Position numbers and translations under genes: made by a program
Shown here: positions 29,956 through 35,075 of the stretch, in pieces
Position numbering within the stretch: the stretch's first letter is position 1
Layout of the letters: every line of letters starts with the position of its first letter
The notes under the pieces: generated by a model
What the model saw: only the letters and a program-made list of their open reading frames with translations
Told to the model about the DNA's origin: nothing
Database searches by the model: none
From: Bacteriovoracaceae bacterium UBA2428
Lineage (GTDB): Bacteria; Bdellovibrionota; UBA2428
Direction of reading: 5' to 3'
Assembly: GCA_002343545.1 (NCBI GenBank)
Contig: DDRA01000043.1
Location: forward strand, 1 to 35,075
Length of the DNA: 35,075 nucleotides

Positions 29956-32034
29956 ATGGCTTTAAAGCTTCGTCTCGTCTTGGCATCGAGTTTTGCCCTC
30001 CTCTCGGCGTGCAGCGCTTCCCGCTCCGGCGAGGTTTCGCGCGAACCCGCGAGCTCCTCGTCGCGAGACGCGCGCCTACAAGTTTTGGTCGTGAAAGATG
30101 CCCGGCATGGCTTCAACCCGGGCGACGGTCTTTGGCAGATCGCCAAACAAATCCGCAAGCCGACGCTCATCAAATTTTTCCCGTGGAGTCGCGGTTACAC
30201 GAGCTCCCCCACCGGCCACGGCGTCCAGGAGACCACGCGGGGGGGCGCCGACGTCGGCGCCCTGCGAGCTCGCATGTGGGCTTACCCCGACCGCGCTCGT
30301 ATCGAGGTGTTGCCGAGCGACTCGAGCTTGCGTGCCGAGATCGATGCCTCCGATCTGGTCGCGATCGACTCGACCCACCCGGAGTTCCCCTACGCCATCT
30401 CCAAGTCCAAGCCGCTCATCCTCTTGGACGGCTTCCGCGGCGAGCTTTTGCGGGCCATGGCCTTCGAGCGACTCGGCATCGGCGCGGCCCCCACGCGCGT
30501 GGATCGCATGGGCTTCGCCGCCACGGCGGCGCTCGAGGATCCCGAGCTTCGCCGGGCCTACGCCCGCATGCGCGGCCGCTACGCCGAAGCCGGCGCCAAG
30601 TGGGTCGACCTCCTGCGCGACGACATCCAAGGCGTCGATTTGAATGCGCTTTTCCTCCATGAGTTCGACGGAGTTCGCGCCCGGTCCCGCACCGCGGCCA
30701 AGGAAGAGAAGGAGCTTCTGGCGGCCGAAGAAAGCTTCCGCAAAGCCTGGGCGAGCGCCCAGCGGGATTTCGGAACGCGGCCTTCCGAAACGAAAGCGCG
30801 CCTCACCCGGGCCGACGCGAAGCCCGAAGACTTCGCCAAGCTTTCCTCGCTCTACCGGGACTACGATCGCTACTCCCGTCTCCAGACCGAGTTCTTCGCG
30901 AACGAGATCGAGCGCGTCGCGATCGGAGTCTTCCCGACCTCTTTGAAGGTGGGTTCTCGCGCTTGGACGGAGGCGGCCGAAGCGCTCTTCGGCGTGACCG
31001 AAGCGGCCCGTTTCTACCGTGAACAGACGAACTCCTACGGGACGCCCGAGGACGGCGGTCGTCGTCTTCTGGCCCTAACGGGACTCTTCAACGGAGCCCG
31101 GACTTACTTCGCCAAGATCGGGTACAAAGTTCCCAAGACGAGCGGGCTCAAGGAAATCGGATACTATCTCCATGGCATCGGCGGCTTCCTGAGCGCCATC
31201 CCGGACCTCATGAACTCGGAGCGTGGAAGGGTCGACAAGACGCCGATCACGGCCAGCATCGAACAGATCTTCCGGGGGGCCGGGAACGGCGCCGGGGCGC
31301 GCATCGACATTCAGGATCTGGACACCGAACAGGCCCGCCAAAAGCACGAAGCTTCGAACGGAGTCGTGATCTACGCGATCAACCACACGACGGCTCAGCG
31401 AGACATGGTTTTCATGAGCAACCTGAAACTCCACAACACTTTGCTCGTCGCTTACGGCCTGATGTACCCGAACTTCGCCGGCAAGGCGCTTTACGACGAC
31501 GAGAACTTCATTTTCGTGGGCCGCCAAGGGGGCGAACCTCTCGCGCAGACTCTACGTTCGCTCGAAGCCGGCCAGACCCGCAAGATCGTGATCTACCCGG
31601 AAGGCTCGCTCGCGACCGGGATGGGCTTCGATTCCCGTCCGATCGCGCCGAGTTTTGCCCGCGGCTTCGTGGAGAAACTCATCGAAGCCGGCCACCGGCC
31701 GATGATCGTTCCGGTGACTTGCACGACGTGCGAGATCTTCTCGGTCCGGGAAAGCTTCTTTTCGGTGGAAGGCAAAGAACTCGACATTAAGGGATTCGTC
31801 CACGAACCGATCTCGACCGAGGAGATCAAGGGGCTGTTGGACCGCGGACAAGACTCCACTTTGACGAGTCTCATGCGTTGGCACTGGATGACGGACAAGG
31901 GAACGGATTCGACCAAGTCGGGTGGGCATCTGAACGTCGCCGAGATTCGCCGACGCTTGGGCGTCGTCTACGGACTTGGCGAAGCTTGGAAAGCCTGCGC
32001 CGTCTCGGTCGCTCGCGACAAGCCTTGCATCTGA
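29956..32034 (+). CDS. Lipoprotein with C-terminal acyltransferase-like domain
   Basis: The 692-residue protein starts with a lipoprotein signal ('FALLSAC', C19). Residues about 40-440 are helical and unassigned. From about 470 the sequence has the PlsC/LPLAT motif pattern: 'YAINHTTAQRD' (H477, D483) and, 70 residues on, 'IVIYPEGSLATGMG' (E549, G550), then 'MIVPVTCT'. In PlsC the first motif is HxxxxD; here one extra residue separates H and D. LPLAT enzymes transfer acyl groups to lysophospholipids and related acceptors. They are normally cytoplasmic-side membrane enzymes, so a lipidated exported form is unusual. The substrate is unknown. It follows the HAMP gene by 36 bases with its own promoter. 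Confidence 0.72.
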   Translation: MALKLRLVLASSFALLSACSASRSGEVSREPASSSSRDARLQVLVVKDARHGFNPGDGLWQIAKQIRKPTLIKFFPWSRGYTSSPTGHGVQETTRGGADVGALRARMWAYPDRARIEVLPSDSSLRAEIDASDLVAIDSTHPEFPYAISKSKPLILLDGFRGELLRAMAFERLGIGAAPTRVDRMGFAATAALEDPELRRAYARMRGRYAEAGAKWVDLLRDDIQGVDLNALFLHEFDGVRARSRTAAKEEKELLAAEESFRKAWASAQRDFGTRPSETKARLTRADAKPEDFAKLSSLYRDYDRYSRLQTEFFANEIERVAIGVFPTSLKVGSRAWTEAAEALFGVTEAARFYREQTNSYGTPEDGGRRLLALTGLFNGARTYFAKIGYKVPKTSGLKEIGYYLHGIGGFLSAIPDLMNSERGRVDKTPITASIEQIFRGAGNGAGARIDIQDLDTEQARQKHEASNGVVIYAINHTTAQRDMVFMSNLKLHNTLLVAYGLMYPNFAGKALYDDENFIFVGRQGGEPLAQTLRSLEAGQTRKIVIYPEGSLATGMGFDSRPIAPSFARGFVEKLIEAGHRPMIVPVTCTTCEIFSVRESFFSVEGKELDIKGFVHEPISTEEIKGLLDRGQDSTLTSLMRWHWMTDKGTDSTKSGGHLNVAEIRRRLGVVYGLGEAWKACAVSVARDKPCI

Positions 32035-32065
32035 CGAGGCCCGGGGGCTCGAGTGTCCGAAAAAG

Positions 32066-32102
32066 AAAAACCCCGAAACTTCCATCCTTGGAAGCTTCGG
32101 GG
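32066..32102 (-). terminator. Intrinsic terminator of the PHB_acc_N gene
   Basis: On the minus strand CCCCGAAGCTTCC pairs with GGAAGTTTCGGGG around a short loop, with one mismatch, followed by TTTTTCTTTTT. It lies 58 bases past the gene stop and may also stop convergent transcripts. Confidence 0.9.
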
Positions 32103-32160
32103 TCGAGAACCGAGCGCGTCCTTGCGCTCGAGACGTTCCGAAGAACGCTTAGCCTTCGCC

Positions 32161-32817
32161 TCAGGCGTTGCCGGAGCGGTTTTCGACCGCTTCGATGAGC
32201 TTCTCAATGTTGTTGAGCTGGCTCGAGAGGTTCTGAAGTTGGCTTTGGGCCGCGTTCAGGACGTCACGGCTGGTACCGGGGTTCTGTTGAGCGCGCGAGT
32301 CGATGGCCTTCTTGAGGTCTTCGGCCGCGCGTTGCGTGATCTGGAAAGCGCCGCGAAGGTTTTCCGTCGAGTTCGCGAAAGCGCGCTCGAGGTCGGCCTT
32401 GGCCTTGCTGAGGACGTTCGAGCTGCTCTCGCTGGTCTTCGCGAGGAAGCCCGAGAAGGTTCCGCCGCCGATTTGGATGATATCGCGCAGCGTGCCGACC
32501 GGGATCGTGATCTTCGAGCGCTTTTGCTTCTCGAAAATGATCTGGGTCAGGGTGCTCGAAGTGATGTCTTTCTTCGTGCGGTTGTCGACGACCGCGACTT
32601 CTTCGCCGCGCATGATCATCTCGGCGATTTCGTCGAGCGTCACGTAGCAGCTTTGGTGCGTGTCGTAGAGCTTGCGGTTTTGGTAGCGCTTGATGATCTT
32701 CGTCATCTTGCCCGAATCTTGGCCGACGACCGTGCCCGAGCCCAAAGCCGAGGCGCCCGCCGGAGCCGTTCCGAGGTTCTGCGTGCCCAGAGCTTCCATG
32801 TTCTTCCCTTCGTTCAT
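32161..32817 (-). CDS. phaR: Polyhydroxyalkanoate synthesis repressor-like protein (PhaR/PHB_acc_N)
   Basis: The 218-residue protein has the PHB/PHA accumulation regulator DNA-binding domain at about 38-100 ('IKRYQNRKLYDTHQSCYVTLDEIAEMI', 'VVDNRTKKDITSSTLTQIIFEKQ'). A long helical C-terminus with phasin-like character follows ('SSNVLSKAKADLERAFANSTENLRGAFQITQRAAEDLKKAI'). In PHA producers PhaR binds both polymer granules and the phasin promoter. No phaC, phaA/B or phasin gene is nearby, so its target here is open. An unusual 37-residue Gly/Ala-rich N-terminal extension precedes the domain. The ATG has AGGGGG at normal distance. Confidence 0.85.
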   Translation of the reverse strand: MNEGKNMEALGTQNLGTAPAGASALGSGTVVGQDSGKMTKIIKRYQNRKLYDTHQSCYVTLDEIAEMIMRGEEVAVVDNRTKKDITSSTLTQIIFEKQKRSKITIPVGTLRDIIQIGGGTFSGFLAKTSESSSNVLSKAKADLERAFANSTENLRGAFQITQRAAEDLKKAIDSRAQQNPGTSRDVLNAAQSQLQNLSSQLNNIEKLIEAVENRSGNA

Positions 32818-32927
32818 CTCATCCCCCTGATTCCGTCCAAGAATATGGGTTAAAACGGCAAATTTTCGCGTCGCTTCATGTTCTAGACGCCAAGAGCCAA
32901 GGATTACAAGGGCTGAGGTGCAATTTT

Positions 32928-33077
32928 CTAGGGCTTCTGGGAGCTCTTCCCGGAGGCCTTCGAAGCTGACCCGGACTCTTTATTTTTCTTAATGTAATTC
33001 AGTATCTTAGGTCCGCCCTCGAAAACGAATAACCCCACGATGACGGAGGCGATAGCGAGGACTTCTTCTAAGCTCAC
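32928..33077 (-). CDS. Small membrane protein, 49 residues
   Basis: An open frame with GTG start and TAG stop encodes a protein beginning MSLEEVLAIASVIVG. One membrane helix (about 5-20) is followed by a GGPKIL turn and a lysine/serine-rich tail (ESGSASKASGKSS). The topology (acidic short N-terminus, basic tail) suggests tail-in orientation. It lies alone between phaR and the DUF2802-like gene. An upstream in-frame stop limits the start to this GTG; AAGG lies 11 bases upstream, a weak site. Similar short one-helix proteins are common and usually uncharacterised. Confidence 0.55.
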   Translation of the reverse strand: MSLEEVLAIASVIVGLFVFEGGPKILNYIKKNKESGSASKASGKSSQKP

Positions 33078-33126
33078 AGCTTGAACTACCTTATTGTTTT
33101 GACGCGATTAGTCATGCCTTGCCTCC

Positions 33127-33181
33127 CTGTCAATCCTCGTCTTTGCGACGAAGCGTGGGCCCTTCCAAAGACCCCTGACAG
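33127..33181. other. Nested inverted repeats between the small membrane gene and the DUF2802-like gene
   Basis: CTGTCA (33127-33132) pairs with TGACAG (33176-33181). Inside it GTCTTTG (33139-33145) pairs with CAAAGAC (33166-33172). The stems are co-linear with small internal loops and a 20-base apex. It could be a structured mRNA leader of the small gene, or a transcript end. Confidence 0.45.
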
Positions 33182-33213
33182 CTAGACAACGCTCCTGGCT
33201 AGCGCGGTTAATC

Positions 33214-33235
33214 AAAATCACAAACTAGTGATTTT
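33214..33235 (-). terminator. AT-rich hairpin at the stop of the DUF2802-like gene
   Basis: AAAATCAC and GTGATTTT form an eight-base stem with a six-base loop that contains the TAG stop codon (33225-33227). Both strands carry T runs at the 3' side, so a weak bidirectional terminator is possible. Confidence 0.5.
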
Positions 33236-33671
33236 TATGGCTAACTTTACCGATCAAATGAAGTTCCGCAACACTTAAACCGGTGCGGCGCGAAACTTCG
33301 CGAACGTCGAGCCCGCGTGCCATGAGCTTCTGCGCGACATCGTAGGCTTCGTAATTAATGCGGCCGCGATCGGCGGGGGGCGCCTTCTCGATAAGACGGG
33401 GAGCATTTTCTTCGTTGCGGGCCAAGCCGACGCTATCCATGAGGGAGGCCGGAGCGATCGAGGCCGAGGGCGTGGGACGGGGAGTCGACTCGATGCGGGG
33501 TTCGGAGCTGGGGCCCGAAAACGCGGTGGCTCCGCCGGATTCCCCGAGCCGCATCCGAAGCCGCTCGACCTCGGCTTCAAGCCGCTTCTGGTCTCGGCGA
33601 TTCAGCAGGAGCGCGATTCCGAGGGCGCCGAAGACGAAGTTCAGACTGATCTGCATGATCCATAGAGCCAT
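33225..33671 (-). CDS. Membrane-anchored DUF2802-like protein
   Basis: The 148-residue protein has an N-terminal membrane helix (about 5-23, 'IMQISLNFVFGALGIALLL'), a short coiled coil ('KRLEAEVERLRMRL') and a Pro/Ser/Ala-rich linker. It ends in a helix-turn-helix-like unit ('AYDVAQKLMARGLDVREVSRRTGLSVAELHLIGKV') like the DUF2802 family. Such proteins often lie near motility genes. It follows pilQ by 58 bases on the same strand but has its own TACACT six bases before the ATG. The role is unknown; the HTH-like unit may bind protein rather than DNA. Confidence 0.72.
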   Translation of the reverse strand: MALWIMQISLNFVFGALGIALLLNRRDQKRLEAEVERLRMRLGESGGATAFSGPSSEPRIESTPRPTPSASIAPASLMDSVGLARNEENAPRLIEKAPPADRGRINYEAYDVAQKLMARGLDVREVSRRTGLSVAELHLIGKVSHKNH

Positions 33672-33677
33672 GGAAAA

Positions 33678-33683
33678 AGTGTA
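33678..33683 (-). promoter_or_regulatory. -10 element of the DUF2802-like gene, leaderless
   Basis: TACACT on the minus strand followed by six bases and the ATG at 33671; same hexamer and spacing as at the pseudo-receiver gene. No -35 is evident. Confidence 0.55.
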
Positions 33684-33687
33684 ACCC

Positions 33688-33706
33688 GGGCGGCTCGACG
33701 CCGCCC
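33688..33706 (-). terminator. Hairpin after pilQ
   Basis: GGGCGGC and GCCGCCC form a seven-base stem with a five-base loop, 24 bases past the pilQ stop. A TTTTT run comes only 12 bases later and belongs to the next gene's promoter region, so termination may be partial. Confidence 0.5.
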
Positions 33707-33729
33707 GTCAATTCCTCGGCGAGGAGTGC

Positions 33730-35075
33730 CTAAAAGACGTCGTCGGGAACGTCTTCGTCTTGGCTTCGAAGCGACGGGGCCTCGGCGCGTTCTTCCTGCT
33801 CTTCGAAGTTCTGGGAGCGGACGATGAAGGCCTTGTCCGCGTTCAGGATCTTGGGCGAGATGAACATCATGAGCTCGTTGGCTTCCTTGGACTTGTTCGT
33901 GTTGCTGCGGAAGATCGAGCCGAAGATCGGCAGGTTCATGAGGCCCGGCCAACCTTGCTCGCCGGATCGCGTGTTGTCGGTGTAGATGCCGCCGATGACG
34001 GCGGTCTTGCCGCTTTCCACGAGCATCTGGGTCGAGGCCGACCGCGTTTCGATCTGCTGGCTCGCGCCCGGGACGTCGCGCTTGAGCTTGATATCGAGCA
34101 GAACGTAGCCGTCGCTCGTCACTTGCGGCCGGACCTTGAGCTCGAGCGTCGCGTCTTGGTAGCTCGTCGTCACGACGCCAGCGGCCCCTTGGGTCACGAG
34201 CTGGACGCGTTGACCTTGCGAGATCGTCGCTTCTTCGTTGTCGAGGACCGTCACGCGCGGGCTGCCGATGGTCTTGGATTCGCCGTTGTCCTCGAGCATG
34301 CGGAGCGCGGCGCGGATGCCCAGGAAGTTGCCGATGCCGAACTGGGCGCCGAGTTCGCCGCCGAAGTTCGAGTTCGTGCGGGGCAGCGTCGCGCCGCTCA
34401 CGAGGAGCGAGCGGCTGCCGGGGGCCGTCGTGTCCCATTGGACCTGGAACTGCTTGGAAGCGCGCTGGGTCGCCTCGACGATACGGCCCTCGATCAGGAC
34501 CTGGCTCGTTTGCTTGTCGATGGAGCGGATGTAGCGCGAAATGCGTTCGAGGATTTCGGGCAGGTCCGTCACGACGATCGAGTTCGTGCGCGCGTCGACG
34601 GCGATAGTGCCGCGGTCCTTCGTGAGGAAGTTACGGAGGTTCTCCTGGACCTTGGCGGCTTCGGCGTAGTTCACCGGGAAGAGTCGCGTCTCGAGCGAGC
34701 GAAGCTTGAGTTCTTCGGACTGCGCCTTCGAGGCGTCCTCGATTTCGCTCTTGAGCTCGGAGATGGGGACGATACGGTAGGTATTGCCGATCTCCTGGTA
34801 GCCGAGTTTCGCGTTCAGCAAAACGACCGAGAGGACCTGGTCCCAAGGCGTGTTGCGCACGTTCAGCGTGACTTTGCTCGAGCCGTTCGCCGTGGCCGCC
34901 AGGATGAAGTCCTTGCCGGACGCGCGGGAGATGAGGTTCAGGACGTCCTGGATCTCGGCGTTCTTCACGTTGAGCGTGATCTTGTTGCCGCGAAAATCCA
35001 TGGGGCCCGTCGCCGAGAGAAAAGTGCGCGGGATCGTGGGGGTGGCCGCGGCGCGGCCCTTGAAGAGGTTGCCGT
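33730..35075 (-). CDS. pilQ: Type IV pilus secretin PilQ, C-terminal part (runs off the window)
   Basis: The frame is open to the right edge, so the true start lies outside; about 448 residues are present. A secretin/TonB short N-terminal domain is seen first ('ITLNVKNAEIQDVLNLISRASGKDFILA', 'VTLNVRNTPWDQVLSVVL'). An N1/NolW-like repeat follows ('KLRSLETRLFPVNYAEAAKVQENLRNFL', 'IVVTDLPEILERISRYI'), then the secretin core ('VLIEGRIVEA', 'GSPRVTVLDNEEATISQGQRVQ', 'VLLDIKLKRDVPG', 'TAVIGGIYTDNTR', 'GWPGLMNLPIFGSIFRS', 'ELMMFISPKI'). PilQ forms the outer-membrane ring through which type IV pili pass. The acidic C-terminal tail is variable. Confidence 0.95.
   Translation of the reverse strand, partial: GNLFKGRAAATPTIPRTFLSATGPMDFRGNKITLNVKNAEIQDVLNLISRASGKDFILAATANGSSKVTLNVRNTPWDQVLSVVLLNAKLGYQEIGNTYRIVPISELKSEIEDASKAQSEELKLRSLETRLFPVNYAEAAKVQENLRNFLTKDRGTIAVDARTNSIVVTDLPEILERISRYIRSIDKQTSQVLIEGRIVEATQRASKQFQVQWDTTAPGSRSLLVSGATLPRTNSNFGGELGAQFGIGNFLGIRAALRMLEDNGESKTIGSPRVTVLDNEEATISQGQRVQLVTQGAAGVVTTSYQDATLELKVRPQVTSDGYVLLDIKLKRDVPGASQQIETRSASTQMLVESGKTAVIGGIYTDNTRSGEQGWPGLMNLPIFGSIFRSNTNKSKEANELMMFISPKILNADKAFIVRSQNFEEQEERAEAPSLRSQDEDVPDDVF

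Noticed and set aside
1..35075. CRISPR array, tRNA/rRNA genes, transposase or prophage
   Set aside because: I saw no regularly spaced direct repeats, no cloverleaf-like sequence and no transposase or integrase motifs on either strand; GC content and codon use look uniform over the coding parts.

Overview
The window is about 35 kb of gene-dense, GC-rich Gram-negative chromosome with no tRNA, rRNA, CRISPR array or mobile element that I can see. Gene content points to a bacterium of the Bdellovibrio/Oligoflexia (former deltaproteobacterial) kind. The evidence is a TIGR02147-type regulator, a GshA of the PF08886 type, a PHB_acc_N regulator, three flagellins, PilQ, LpoB, a meso-diaminopimelate MurE and many lipoproteins. 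This placement is inference from gene families; no marker gene here settles it.

Layout, left to right. 1-412 holds no convincing gene. 413-2253 (minus) is ansA-suhB. 2318-6002 (minus) is a CBS-domain protein, an NtrC-type sigma-54 activator and a membrane histidine kinase, with a divergent stand-alone pseudo-receiver at 6025. 6450-10107 (minus) holds a large secreted HExxH/propeller/barrel protein and a small outer-membrane-like protein. 10228-11642 (plus) is a TIGR02147 regulator coupled to a lipoprotein. 11828-15382 (minus) carries three flagellin genes with FliA-type promoters and strong terminators. 15799-20448 (plus) is a piece of the division and cell-wall cluster (rsmH-ftsL-ftsI-murE), followed by a prepilin-like gene. 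21526-24144 (minus) has a HAD phosphatase and an LpoB/COG3014 lipoprotein pair. 24235-29919 (plus) is a tightly overlapping six-gene operon: Mrp ATPase, alpha/beta hydrolase, two ArsA-like ATPases, glutamate-cysteine ligase and a HAMP membrane protein. A lipoprotein with an acyltransferase-like domain follows at 29956. 32161-35075 (minus) has a PHB_acc_N regulator, a 49-residue membrane protein, a DUF2802-like protein and the C-terminal part of PilQ.

The strongest non-gene signals are two. (1) At nine starts a TANNNT -10 hexamer ends exactly six bases before the start codon, often as an extended -10 and without Shine-Dalgarno. This places the predicted transcription start on the first base of the start codon and implies leaderless mRNAs. 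A second set (flagellins, lpoB, regulator, phaR) has classical ribosome sites. (2) The two near-identical flagellin genes share roughly 300-base leaders with several conserved blocks. Each leader ends in a seven-codon open reading frame (MNTFDGD and MKQSKGD) with a strong ribosome site; its last codons contain the flagellin ribosome site and its stop lies two bases before the flagellin ATG.

Long open frames antisense to many of these genes are codon-bias shadows of GC-rich coding sequence and are not annotated.
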